Assembly (NCBI GenBank): GCA_023458595.1
Contig: JAEWYT010000082.1
Coordinates: 1-53,936 of the forward strand
Reading direction: 5' to 3'
Source of the DNA: Pseudomonadota bacterium
GTDB lineage: Bacteria > Pseudomonadota > Alphaproteobacteria > Rhizobiales > Tepidamorphaceae
Length of the DNA: 53,936 nucleotides
Shown: positions 43,042 to 51,953 of the stretch, one piece after another
Layout of the letters: every line of letters starts with the position of its first letter
How positions within the stretch are numbered: the first letter of the stretch is position 1
Notes under the pieces: generated by a model
Database searches by the model: none
Told to the model about the DNA's origin: nothing
What the model saw: the letters and a program-made list of their open reading frames with translations, nothing else
Made by a program: the position numbers and the translations under genes

Positions 43042-43632
43042 TCAGACCCCGGCCAGCCGGCTGATCGTTTCGCCGAGCACCATCGACAGGAGGAACTCCA
43101 GCGCGACCATCCCGGCGGCGAGCGGGAAGCCGGAGTCGAGCGCGGCCCGCGCGGTGATGAAGCGGTAGCGGATCGTTATGATCAATGCGCCGAAGAACAG
43201 GATCTGCGCCGGCACCTCCGGGACGATCGAGAAGGCGTAGAGGATCGCCGGCGTCGCCATGATGGAGGACACGATCGGTCCGCCCCAGTTGAACGCGACG
43301 ACCAGTCGGACGTAGTGACGGGCGAACCCGAGCGGCCGGGCGAGCAGGCCCGCGACGAGCGGAAACGCCGCCCAGTCGAGCACGAGCGCGAGCACCCGGG
43401 TGAGCCCGAATGGGATTTCCGGAAACAGCGCGCCTTCGGGCATGTCCGAGAGGATCATCCGCCTCTCGGCACCCACGTAGAGGACGTAGATCGGCAGCAC
43501 CAGCACGATCGCCATGAACGATCGCCAGAAGCCGCGGAAGCTCGTGTCGAAAAGCCGGACGGCGTCGCGCTTTCCGAGGAACAGCCGCCAGGCGCCGGTA
43601 AGGCCACGCTGGAGATCTTCTGCGGTCAGCAT
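43042..43632 (-). CDS. Uncharacterised membrane protein next to dapE
   Basis: A protein of 196 residues with about five hydrophobic spans (for example FMAIVLVLPIYVLYVG and ILFFGALIITIRY). No family with known function is recognised. It follows dapE by six bases on the same strand, so it is probably co-transcribed. The N-terminus MLTAEDLQRGLTGAWRLFLG is soluble and amphipathic. Confidence 0.75.
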   Translation of the reverse strand: MLTAEDLQRGLTGAWRLFLGKRDAVRLFDTSFRGFWRSFMAIVLVLPIYVLYVGAERRMILSDMPEGALFPEIPFGLTRVLALVLDWAAFPLVAGLLARPLGFARHYVRLVVAFNWGGPIVSSIMATPAILYAFSIVPEVPAQILFFGALIITIRYRFITARAALDSGFPLAAGMVALEFLLSMVLGETISRLAGV

Positions 43633-43638
43633 GGAGCC

Positions 43639-44841
43639 TCAGGCGCCGAAGCGTTCGAAGTAGCCCGTCAGGAATCGCCGGTAGATCGCGGTCAGCGCCT
43701 CGATGTCCGAGATCGCCACGTTCTCGTCGATCTGGTGCATCGTCCGGCCGACGAGCCCGAACTCTATCACCGGGCAGTAGTCCTTGATGTAGCGTGCGTC
43801 CGAGGTGCCGCCGGTGGTCGAAAGTTCCGGCTTGCGGCCGGTCTCCGCCTCGATCGTCTCCCCCAGCAGGTCGGCGATGTCGCCGGCTGCGGTCAGGAAC
43901 GCCTCCGCCGCGTTCGGCACGAAGTCCACGCGGCCCTTCAGGCCCGTGCCGGCGAGCGCCGCCTCGACCCCTTTCTCGATGCGCACCTGCAGGCTCTTCG
44001 CCGTGTGCAGGTTGTTGAAGCGGCTGTTGAAGCGGATCGTCGTCTGCGCCGGCAGCACGTTGAAGGCCGGGTTGCCGGTGTCGACGCTGGTGATCTCGAG
44101 CGTCGAGGGATCGAATTCGCGCGTGCCGGCGTCGAGCGGCTCGCTCAGGAGCGCGTGAAGCACCTTCTGCAGGCCCCGCACGGGGTTGTTCGCCAGATGC
44201 GGATAGGCCGAATGACCCTGCTTCCCGGTGATCGTGATCGTGCCCGACAGCGAGCCGCGTCGTCCGATCTTGATCATGTCGCCGAGCGCGTTCGGGTTGG
44301 TCGGCTCGCCGACGATCGCATGATCGAACCGCTCGCCGCGCTCCTTCGCCCAGGCGAGCAGCTTGCGCGTGCCGTTGATCGAGACGCCTTCCTCGTCGCC
44401 GGTGATCAGGAGCGAGATGGAGCCCTTCGGCCTGCCTTCCGTCTTCAGGTAGTCGAGCACGGCGGCGACGAAGGCCGCGATGCCGCCCTTCATGTCGACG
44501 GCGCCGCGCCCGTAGATCGAGCCGTCGTCGATCTCCGCGGAAAACGGCGGATGCGTCCAGCGGCTCTCGTCCCCGGGAGGCACCACGTCGGTGTGGCCGG
44601 CGAACGTCAGGTGCGGGGCGCCGCTGCCGATCCGAGCGTAGAGGTTGTCGACGTCGTCGGTGTCTTCCTCCGAGAAGCGGACGATCTCCGCGTCGAAGCC
44701 CGCGCCGGTGAGGAGACGCAGCAGGTAGGTCAGCGCGCCGCCTTCCTGCGGTGTCACGCTCGGGCAGCGGATCAGCGCCCGGGCGATCGCGACCGGATCG
44801 GCTTCGGCTTTCGCGGAATTCTCGGCGACGTCCTGCGACAT
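43639..44841 (-). CDS. dapE: Succinyl-diaminopimelate desuccinylase
   Basis: An enzyme of lysine and meso-diaminopimelate synthesis, 400 residues, with two zinc ions. Metal ligands are seen in TFAGHTDVVPPGD, GRGAVDMKGG and TGDEEGVSINGT (catalytic Glu), with the distal His in GRTMHQIDEN. The lid domain follows the usual position. Its product feeds peptidoglycan synthesis. Confidence 0.95.
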   Translation of the reverse strand: MSQDVAENSAKAEADPVAIARALIRCPSVTPQEGGALTYLLRLLTGAGFDAEIVRFSEEDTDDVDNLYARIGSGAPHLTFAGHTDVVPPGDESRWTHPPFSAEIDDGSIYGRGAVDMKGGIAAFVAAVLDYLKTEGRPKGSISLLITGDEEGVSINGTRKLLAWAKERGERFDHAIVGEPTNPNALGDMIKIGRRGSLSGTITITGKQGHSAYPHLANNPVRGLQKVLHALLSEPLDAGTREFDPSTLEITSVDTGNPAFNVLPAQTTIRFNSRFNNLHTAKSLQVRIEKGVEAALAGTGLKGRVDFVPNAAEAFLTAAGDIADLLGETIEAETGRKPELSTTGGTSDARYIKDYCPVIEFGLVGRTMHQIDENVAISDIEALTAIYRRFLTGYFERFGA

Positions 44842-45044
44842 GGTGCACTTTCGGGGAATTGTCGACCCGAAAGGCTCTAGCGCGGGCCTCGGGGCGAGGT
44901 CAATCGCGCCCGGATCGATGCCGCCGCACCGGGAATGGGAAACCTCGCCCCGAGGAGGCCGGATCGTCTGGTCCCGACGGTCACCCCTGTCCCTCGCTAC
45001 ACGCAGGCTTTACGGTGAAGCTCTTGATTCGAGCGAGGCCAGAC

Positions 45045-46415
45045 ATGCCCCCGGGCGACGCATCCGCAGCCGCCGAGACCCTGGAGCCCCGCAAGCCGTT
45101 GTCCGAACGGCTCTTCGCCGCGCTGGCCGTGTTCCTCGAACGGCGCGTGCTGGTCATCCTGTTCCTGGGGTTCTCCTCCGGCCTGCCGCTGGCGCTGTCG
45201 GGCTCGACGCTCGCGATCCGCATGACCGACGTCGGCGTCGACCTCGGCACGATCGGCCTGTTCTCGCTGGTGGGGCTTCCCTACACCATCAAGTTCCTGT
45301 GGGCGCCGGTAGTCGACGCGACGCGGATTCCCGTCCTGTCCCGACTGCTCGGGCGTCGCCGCGGCTGGCTCGTCTTCACCCAGCTGCTGCTGATGGCGGC
45401 GGTCGTCTATCTCGGCTTCGTCGACCCGCTGGTCGATCCCTGGTACGTGGCGCTCGGCGCCGTGCTGGTCGCGGCCGCGTCCGCCACCCAGGATATCGTC
45501 ATCGACGCGTTCCGCGTCGAGAGCCTGCGGACCGACGAGCAGGCGGCGGGGATGGCCTGGTTCGTCTCCGCCTACCGGATAGGCATGCTCGTTTCGACGG
45601 CGGGCTGCGTCAGCCTCGTCGCGATCCTCGAGGACCGCGGAATCGACACGGTTCAGGGCTGGTCCTGGGCCTACGCGGCGATGGCGGGCCTCGTGCTGAT
45701 CGGCACCGGGGCGGCGCTCGCCGGGCGCGAGCCGGCCGAGCCGGAGGGGATCTCCGACCACGACAACGCGGTGATGCGCGTCGGCCGCACCGCCTTCGAC
45801 GCCTTCGCCGAGTTCCTGACCCGCAAGGACGCGATCGCGATCCTCCTGTTCGTGGTGCTCTTCAAGTTCTGCGATGCCTTCGCCGGCGTCATGACGGGGC
45901 CGTTCGTCATCTCGATCGGCTTCGACAAGCTCTCCTATGCCGGCATCGTCAAGGGCGTCGGCCTGTTCGCCGCGCTCGCCGGCGGCTTCGCGGGCGGCTT
46001 CATGCTGCGCGCCATGCCGATGGTCACCATGCTCTGGACCGCCGGCATCCTGCAGATGGCCTCCAACCTCGTCTTCTCCTGGCAGGCGATCGTCGGGGTG
46101 AACAACGCCGCGCTGGCGCTCACCATCGGCGTCGAGAACTTCACCGGTGGCATCGGCACGGTGATCTTCGTCGCCTATATCTCGAGCCTCTGCAACGACG
46201 CCCGCCACACCGCCACCCAGTTCGCGCTCCTGACCGCGCTCGCAGCCGTCGGCCGCACCGTGCTCGCGGCCTATGCCGGCTTCGCGGCGGAAGCGGTCGG
46301 CTGGGTCGTCTTCTTCGCGATCACCGCCGTCGCCGCCATCCCCGGCCTCGCGCTGCTCTGGTGGCTGCAGATGCGGGGGCATTTCGCCGGTCCGAAGCCC
46401 ACCCCGGCCTCTTGA
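45045..46415 (+). CDS. AmpG-type muropeptide permease (MFS)
   Basis: An MFS transporter of about 456 residues with twelve predicted spans. Characteristic segments are FLGFSSGLPLALSGSTLAIRM and FSLVGLPYTIKFLWAPVVD. ATQDIVIDAFRVE and NFTGGIGTVIFVAYISSLC also point to AmpG. AmpG imports anhydro-muropeptides released in cell-wall turnover. The start at 45045 follows GCGAGG. The substrate call is by family resemblance. Confidence 0.88.
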   Translation: MPPGDASAAAETLEPRKPLSERLFAALAVFLERRVLVILFLGFSSGLPLALSGSTLAIRMTDVGVDLGTIGLFSLVGLPYTIKFLWAPVVDATRIPVLSRLLGRRRGWLVFTQLLLMAAVVYLGFVDPLVDPWYVALGAVLVAAASATQDIVIDAFRVESLRTDEQAAGMAWFVSAYRIGMLVSTAGCVSLVAILEDRGIDTVQGWSWAYAAMAGLVLIGTGAALAGREPAEPEGISDHDNAVMRVGRTAFDAFAEFLTRKDAIAILLFVVLFKFCDAFAGVMTGPFVISIGFDKLSYAGIVKGVGLFAALAGGFAGGFMLRAMPMVTMLWTAGILQMASNLVFSWQAIVGVNNAALALTIGVENFTGGIGTVIFVAYISSLCNDARHTATQFALLTALAAVGRTVLAAYAGFAAEAVGWVVFFAITAVAAIPGLALLWWLQMRGHFAGPKPTPAS

Positions 46416-46515
46416 TGCCCAATTCGTCGGCATGACAAAGATCAAGGCGGCGGAAATCGCCGCCTGCCACCGATTATCGGCTATGATCGCCGCGTGAACG
46501 CCGGGAGTGGCGCCG

Positions 46516-47817
46516 ATGCCGCCGAAATCCGACCCGTACTGGTGGGAAGCCGCCCGCCCGACCGCGCCCGGCGAAGAGGCGAGGGCGGAACTGCCGGCGC
46601 AGGTCGACGTGATGATCGTCGGCGCCGGCCTGACCGGATCGAGCGCCGCCCTGACGCTGGCGAAGACCGGAGCCTCCGTGCTCCTGGTCGACTCCGAGGC
46701 GCCGGGCTACGGCGCGAGCACCCGCAACGGCGGCATGGTCGGCGGCGGCCATCGCCTGTCGATCGACGAACTCGTCGCCCGCTACGGCACCGAGACCGCG
46801 CATTCGCTGCTGCGCGAGGCTCACGTCGACTCCCTCGAATACGTCAAGGGGCTCATCCGCGACGAGGCGATCGACTGCGACTTCCATACCTGCGGCCGGT
46901 TCAGCGGCCAGCGCAGCCGCGACGTCTACGACGAGACGGCGCGCAACATGGAGCGGCTGACGAAGATCGTGCCGATCGACGTCAGGATGATCCCGCGTAC
47001 CGAGCAGCGCCGCGAAGTCGGCACCGATTTCTACTTCGGAGGCATGCTGCTGCCCGATCATGGCGGGCTGCATCCCGGCAAGTATCACATGGGGCTTCTC
47101 GCCGCGGCCCGGCGCGCGGGCGCCACGGTCTCCGCGCCGACCCTCGTCCGGAGCGTCGTTTCGTCCGGCTCCGGCCACCGCGTGACGACGACGCGCGGCG
47201 ACGTGCTGGCGAGCGAGGTGCTGATGGCGACGAACGGCTACACGCGTCGCCGCTTCCGTCCGCTGATGCGCCGGATCGTCCCGGTGTCGAGCTATATCGC
47301 CGCCACCGGGGAACTGCCCGAGGATCTGATCGCCGCGATCATGCCGGGCCGCCGCATGGTGGTGGAGACCCGAAACCGGCATTGCTACTACCGCCTGTCG
47401 CCGGATGGAAAGCGCCTCGTCTTCGGCGCTCGCGCGGCCATGCACCAGGTGTCGCAGGACACCGCGACCTCGGTGATACGCGGCCTGATGGCCGAGATCT
47501 TCCCGCAGCTGAAGTCTGTCGCGATCACACACAGCTGGAACGGCCGCCTCGGTTTCACCTTCGGCATGCTGCCGCATGTCGGCAGGATCGGCGGACATTG
47601 GCACGCGATGGGATTCTCGGGCAGCGGCAACGCCATGGCCCCCTATCTCGGCCACAAGGCCGCGCTCGCCATCCTTGGCCACAAGGACGCCGAGACGGCC
47701 TTCATGAAGACCGAGTTCTCGACGCGGTTCTGGCACTTCGGCCGGCCGTGGTTCCTGCCGGTCGCGCACGTGATGTACCGCGTGCTCGACATCCGCGACG
47801 ACCTGCGCCGGGCCTGA
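46516..47817 (+). CDS. FAD-dependent oxidoreductase (DAO family, PuuB/OrdL-like)
   Basis: A flavin amine or amino-acid oxidase of 433 residues. The FAD site is VMIVGAGLTGSSAAL, with the downstream NGGMVGGG element. The C-terminal GFTFGMLPHVGRIGGHW and GFSGSGNAMAP close the flavin site. It resembles gamma-glutamylputrescine oxidase, but the substrate is not fixed by sequence. GGGAG at 46503-46507 selects ATG 46516 over the GTG at 46507. Confidence 0.86.
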   Translation: MPPKSDPYWWEAARPTAPGEEARAELPAQVDVMIVGAGLTGSSAALTLAKTGASVLLVDSEAPGYGASTRNGGMVGGGHRLSIDELVARYGTETAHSLLREAHVDSLEYVKGLIRDEAIDCDFHTCGRFSGQRSRDVYDETARNMERLTKIVPIDVRMIPRTEQRREVGTDFYFGGMLLPDHGGLHPGKYHMGLLAAARRAGATVSAPTLVRSVVSSGSGHRVTTTRGDVLASEVLMATNGYTRRRFRPLMRRIVPVSSYIAATGELPEDLIAAIMPGRRMVVETRNRHCYYRLSPDGKRLVFGARAAMHQVSQDTATSVIRGLMAEIFPQLKSVAITHSWNGRLGFTFGMLPHVGRIGGHWHAMGFSGSGNAMAPYLGHKAALAILGHKDAETAFMKTEFSTRFWHFGRPWFLPVAHVMYRVLDIRDDLRRA

Positions 47818-47824
47818 CGAGAGT

Positions 47825-48349
47825 TCAGCCGAAGGCTTCGAAAGCGGCCGGATAGACGACCTGGGGGCGGCTCGATGTCTGGCTCGAATGATCGAGCGCG
47901 AGTGCCATGAACGCCGGCCCCGACCATTGCGCGCAGAAGCGGCTGGCGACGCGGGAATCGAAGCCGAAACGGCGGTAATAGGGCGGATCGCCGAGCACGA
48001 AGATCAGGTCCTCGCCGACCTCCTCGAGGCGGCGGATGCCGTCGCGCACGAGCGCCGAGCCGATGCCGCGGCGGCGGTAGCAGCGCGCCACCGCGACCGG
48101 GGCGAGCGCGGTGGCGGCGAGGTCGCGGTCCCTTATCGCCAGCCGGGAGAAACCCGCGTAGCCGACGATCTTGCCGTCCTTCTCCGCCACCAGCGACAGC
48201 ACGAGATCGCCGTCAGCGCGCAACCTGTCGATCAGCTTGGATTCGAGCTCGCTGTCGAACGCGGCCGCAACGACGCAGCGAATGGAGGGGAGATCGTCGG
48301 GCGCTTCGGGACGGATGATTGCGCCGCCCGCGTTACTGTCGGAAGGCAT
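47825..48349 (-). CDS. GNAT-family N-acetyltransferase (YhbS-like)
   Basis: A protein of 174 residues. The acetyl-CoA loop is VARCYRRRGIGSALVRDGI. The C-terminal VLGDPPYYRRFGFD segment is typical of the YhbS subgroup. It is complete, unlike the GNAT gene at 29044. The acceptor is unknown. Confidence 0.87.
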   Translation of the reverse strand: MPSDSNAGGAIIRPEAPDDLPSIRCVVAAAFDSELESKLIDRLRADGDLVLSLVAEKDGKIVGYAGFSRLAIRDRDLAATALAPVAVARCYRRRGIGSALVRDGIRRLEEVGEDLIFVLGDPPYYRRFGFDSRVASRFCAQWSGPAFMALALDHSSQTSSRPQVVYPAAFEAFG

Positions 48350-48379
48350 GCGTGACTTTCGCTTACGCCGTCGGCCAAT

Positions 48380-49306
48380 TCACCGAAGCACTATACCCGC
48401 TTTCAGCCGCGCGCCTCGTGCGAATTGCGCATAGCTCATCTGTTGCCGCCCGGGACGCTGGATCTCCACGAGCCGCACCGCGCCGCCCATGCAGGCGACG
48501 ATTCCCTCTTCGTCGATCAGGGTACCGGGCGCTTCCGTGACGTCGCGATCCATGCACTGGCTGCGCAGCACCTTCACCCGCTCGCCGGACAGGTCGAACC
48601 AGGCGCCGGGAAAAGGCGACAGGCCGCGGATGTGATCGTGCACGGCTTGCGCCGGCCGTGCCCAGTCGATACGCGTCTCGGCCTTGTCGATCTTCTTGGC
48701 GTAGGTGACGCCCGCTTCCGCCTGAGCCCGGCAGTCGAGGCTGTCGCGCGACAAGGCCGCCAGCGCGCGCGCCATCAGCCCGGCGCCGATCCGGGCGAGC
48801 CGGTCGTGCAGTTCGCCCGCCGTCATGTCGGCGCCGATGGACAGCCTTTCCTCCATGCAGACCGGGCCGGTGTCGAGCCCTTCTTCCATGCGCATGACGG
48901 CGACGCCGGTCTCGCCGTCGCCGGCCATGATCGCGCGCTGGATCGGCGCCGCGCCGCGCCAGCGCGGCAGCAGCGAGGCGTGCAGGTTGAGGCAGCCGTG
49001 CGCCGTCGCTTCGAGTATCGGTCCGGGAAGGATGAGCCCGTAGGCGACCACCACAGCCGCATCGGCGTCGTGCGCGGCGAAGACGGCCTGTGCCCCTTCG
49101 TCTTTCAGCGTCCTCGGCGTCAGCACGGGCAGCGCGAACCTGTCGGCCGCCTCGTGCACCGGGCTCCTGCGCTCCGCCATGCCGCGCCCGGCGGGCCGTG
49201 GCGGCTGCGAATAGACGGCGACGACCTCGTGCCCCGCCCCGACGATCTCGGTCAGCGTCGGCACCGCGAAGTCGGGCGTGCCCATGAAGACGATGCGCAG
49301 GGTCAT
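48380..49306 (-). CDS. fmt: Methionyl-tRNA formyltransferase
   Basis: Adds the formyl group to initiator methionyl-tRNA. 308 residues. The formyl-tetrahydrofolate and catalytic motif LNLHASLLPRWRGAAPIQ has the Asn and His, and the catalytic Asp lies in MEEGLDTGPV. The C-terminal tRNA-binding domain follows. It shares strand and function with def, but a REP pair separates the two genes. Confidence 0.95.
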   Translation of the reverse strand: MTLRIVFMGTPDFAVPTLTEIVGAGHEVVAVYSQPPRPAGRGMAERRSPVHEAADRFALPVLTPRTLKDEGAQAVFAAHDADAAVVVAYGLILPGPILEATAHGCLNLHASLLPRWRGAAPIQRAIMAGDGETGVAVMRMEEGLDTGPVCMEERLSIGADMTAGELHDRLARIGAGLMARALAALSRDSLDCRAQAEAGVTYAKKIDKAETRIDWARPAQAVHDHIRGLSPFPGAWFDLSGERVKVLRSQCMDRDVTEAPGTLIDEEGIVACMGGAVRLVEIQRPGRQQMSYAQFARGARLKAGIVLR

Positions 49307-49358
49307 CGTGCGGTAATCCCGGCGAAGCGGGATGCGCTCTGCATCTCCTCGCACTCCC

Positions 49359-49447
49359 ACGTCATGGCCGGGCTTGTCCCGGGTATCCACGAGCTGCCGC
49401 GCGTCTCCCGAAACCGTGGACGGTCGGGACACGCCCGGCGATGACGG
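49359..49447. repeat. REP-type palindromic pair (copy 3)
   Basis: Two related palindromes in opposite orientation lie between def and fmt. One, at about 49359-49392, begins CACGTCATGGCCGGGC and ends in ATCCACG. The other, at about 49414-49447, is in complement CGTCATCGCCGGGC through to CCACGG. The plan matches the copies at 25570 and 26698. Confidence 0.7.
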
Positions 49448-49480
49448 AGGAACACGCAGAGCTCGCCAAGGCGCCGCTTC

Positions 49481-50056
49481 TTATTCGGCCGCCGGCTGGT
49501 CGGCGCCCTCCGAGCCGGTCGAGCGGCGTTTCTTGAATTCCGGCACCTCGCCGCGCTTGGCCGCCTTGGTGAACTTCTTGACCACCCTGTCGCGCTTGAG
49601 CTTCGAGATGTGGTCGATGAACAGGACGCCGTTCAGGTGGTCCACCTCATGCTGGACGCAGGTCGCCAGCAGGCCCTCGCACTTCAGCTCCTGCCGCTTG
49701 CCGTCCCTGTCCATAAACGTCACGACACACGCCGCCGGCCGCTCGACCTCTTCGTAGTATTCCGGGATCGACAGGCAGCCTTCCTCGTAGGTCGAGGTCT
49801 CCTCCGAGGTCCAGGTGATCTCCGGATTGACGAGGCAGAGCGGCGCCTTCTTCTCGTCTTCCTTGGAGATGTCGATGACGACGATCCGCTTCAGGACGCC
49901 TATCTGGCAGGCGGCGAGCCCGATGCCGGGCGCCTCGTACATCGTCTCCAGCATGTCGTCCATCAGCGTGCGCACGTCGTCGGTCACCTCGGCGACGGGC
50001 TCGCAGACCTGGCGCAGGATGGGATCGGGAATATAGACGATGTCGCGGAGTGTCAT
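49481..50056 (-). CDS. def: Peptide deformylase
   Basis: Removes the formyl group from nascent proteins. 191 residues, iron-dependent. All three motifs are present: GIGLAACQ near 44-51, EGCLS with the metal Cys near 94, and QHEVDH near 135-140. The C-terminal tail is charged and longer than in E. coli. It forms a functional pair with fmt. Confidence 0.96.
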   Translation of the reverse strand: MTLRDIVYIPDPILRQVCEPVAEVTDDVRTLMDDMLETMYEAPGIGLAACQIGVLKRIVVIDISKEDEKKAPLCLVNPEITWTSEETSTYEEGCLSIPEYYEEVERPAACVVTFMDRDGKRQELKCEGLLATCVQHEVDHLNGVLFIDHISKLKRDRVVKKFTKAAKRGEVPEFKKRRSTGSEGADQPAAE

Positions 50057-50172
50057 GGCGTTCAGATAGGAGAAAGCTCGGTCCCGGTCAACGAGGCAGC
50101 ATGGGGGCATCGCCGCGAAATGTTCGCGTTTTGATCTCGCATTGCGGGCAGAATCGACTACACTCGGCATCA

Positions 50173-51348
50173 ATGGATCAACCACTCATCGAAATCTCCG
50201 GTCGCCTGTTCACGGTCGGCGAGGGCGCGCTCGCCGGCGCCGCGCTGCTGTTCGTCCTGCTCGTCCTGATTCTTTTCGCCGTCATGCGGCCGCGCAGGCC
50301 GGGCCCGGAGGAGGAGCGCCGCCGCCTCGAGGCCGAGCACCGGCTGAACGAGATGGCCCGTGCCCAGGCCGAACTCACCGGCCGCATGCAGACCATGGCC
50401 GAGATGTTCGGCACGAGGCAGGCCGATCTCGCCCGCGCGCTGACCGAGCGTCTCGACAATTTCGGCCACCGCCTCGGCCAGTCGGTCGAGGTGCAGTCGC
50501 GCGCCACCCACGACAGCCTGTCGAAGCTGAACGAGCGCCTCGCCGTCATCGACCGGGCGCAGAAGAACATCACGGAACTGTCGAAGGAGGTCGTCGGCCT
50601 CAACCAGATCCTCGCCAACAAGCAGACGCGCGGCGCCTTCGGCCAGGGCCGCATGGAGACGATCGTCCGCGACGGCCTGCCGGCGGGCGCCTACGAGTTC
50701 CAGTGGACGCTGTCCAACAACCGGCGACCCGACTGCATCGTCCGCTTTCCGAACACCGAGGCCGTGCTCGTCATCGACGCGAAGTTCCCGCTGGAAGCCT
50801 TCTCCGCCTTCCGCGAGGCGGAGACGGAGGATGCCCGTAGGCCCGCCGCCCAGCGCCTGCGCACCGACATCGTCAAGCACGTCACCGACATCCGCGAGCG
50901 CTATTTCATCCCCGGCGAGACCCAGGACCTCGCGATCCTATTCGTCCCTTCGGAATCGATCTACGCCGACCTGCACGAGCACTTCGAGGACGTCGTCCAG
51001 AAGGCCCACCGCGCCCGCATCATCGTGGTCGGTCCGTCCATGCTGATGCTGTCGATCCAGGTGATGCAGTCGATCCTGCGCGACGCGCGCATGCGCGAGC
51101 AGGCCCATCTGATCCACCGGGAGGTGACGATGCTGTCGGAGGACGTGCGCCGCCTCTCCGACCGCGTCTCGAAGCTGCAGCAGCATCACGGCCAGGCCGG
51201 CAAGGACATCGAGCAGATCCTCACCTCGACCGACAAGATCATCCGCCGCGGCGAGAAGATCGGCCAGCTCGATCTGGTCGAGGACACGAGCGCGGGCGAG
51301 GCGGAGGAAAAGGCGCTGCCCGGGCCGCGCCTGCTCGCCGGCGAGTAG
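50173..51348 (+). CDS. rmuC: DNA recombination protein RmuC
   Basis: A protein of 391 residues that limits inversions at short inverted repeats. One N-terminal membrane anchor (ALLFVLLVLILFAVM) is followed by a coiled coil (EEERRRLEAEHRLNEMARAQ). The RmuC domain contains GAFGQGRMETIVRDGLPAGAYEFQW and the nuclease-like VLVIDAKFPLEAF. The start at 50173 opens directly before the anchor. Confidence 0.93.
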   Translation: MDQPLIEISGRLFTVGEGALAGAALLFVLLVLILFAVMRPRRPGPEEERRRLEAEHRLNEMARAQAELTGRMQTMAEMFGTRQADLARALTERLDNFGHRLGQSVEVQSRATHDSLSKLNERLAVIDRAQKNITELSKEVVGLNQILANKQTRGAFGQGRMETIVRDGLPAGAYEFQWTLSNNRRPDCIVRFPNTEAVLVIDAKFPLEAFSAFREAETEDARRPAAQRLRTDIVKHVTDIRERYFIPGETQDLAILFVPSESIYADLHEHFEDVVQKAHRARIIVVGPSMLMLSIQVMQSILRDARMREQAHLIHREVTMLSEDVRRLSDRVSKLQQHHGQAGKDIEQILTSTDKIIRRGEKIGQLDLVEDTSAGEAEEKALPGPRLLAGE

Positions 51349-51369
51349 GCCCCGCGTCGGAAAGGATGG

Positions 51370-51756
51370 TCAGGCGGGCGGCACGTTCGGCCGGTCGCCG
51401 TAGGCGTTCGGCCCCTTGTCCCCCGGTATGACGCCGGCCGCGATCGACCACAGGATGCCTACGACGGGCAGCCAGGCGAGCAGGCACCAGAACCACGGCA
51501 GGCCGCGATCGTGCTGGCGCTTCACCAGAAGCGCCATCTCCAACCACATGGTCGCCAGCGCGAGCACCACCATCGGCACCGACGCCGCGTCCTCGCCGAC
51601 CGTCTTCACCAGCAGGCTGACGAGCACGAACAGCACGCAGACGATGAAGCCGAAAGACAGCCAGTAGACGCCGCGGCTGATCCGTCCCCTGAAGCTCAAG
51701 AAAAGCCAGGCGAACGACGTGGACGTTGCAAGTTGCGGGGGCTGTGCGTTGGACAT
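51370..51756 (-). CDS. DUF805 domain-containing membrane protein
   Basis: A protein of 128 residues with three or four hydrophobic spans. The opening FLSFRGRISRGVYWLSFG and the closing LVKRQHDRGLPWFWCLLAWLPVVG match DUF805. The function is unknown. It is convergent with rmuC. Confidence 0.85.
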   Translation of the reverse strand: MSNAQPPQLATSTSFAWLFLSFRGRISRGVYWLSFGFIVCVLFVLVSLLVKTVGEDAASVPMVVLALATMWLEMALLVKRQHDRGLPWFWCLLAWLPVVGILWSIAAGVIPGDKGPNAYGDRPNVPPA

Positions 51757-51953
51757 CGGACTTTCGAGAAGGGGCCGGAATGCGACGTGCGGCATACAGG
51801 ATCGGCACCATGTAGGGCAATGCCCGCCGCCACCGGCAGGGCGCGACGGTGAGGTCGAAATAATTAAGAAATACTGGCTATGCCCAACCGGTCGTATTTG
51901 CCGTCGAAATGAATATAGCCGATACGAAAAAACGAAAAGGGAAGGAGAATTTG

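Noticed and set aside
44868..44881. 14-base match to the right end of the yej element (GAAAGGCTCTAGCG)
   Set aside because: No second arm or element body is found nearby, and the match runs past the supposed element end, so chance is likely.
51757..51953. Promoter for the glycosidase-like gene
   Set aside because: The stretch is AT-rich around 51860 but no -35/-10 pair with acceptable spacing could be defended.
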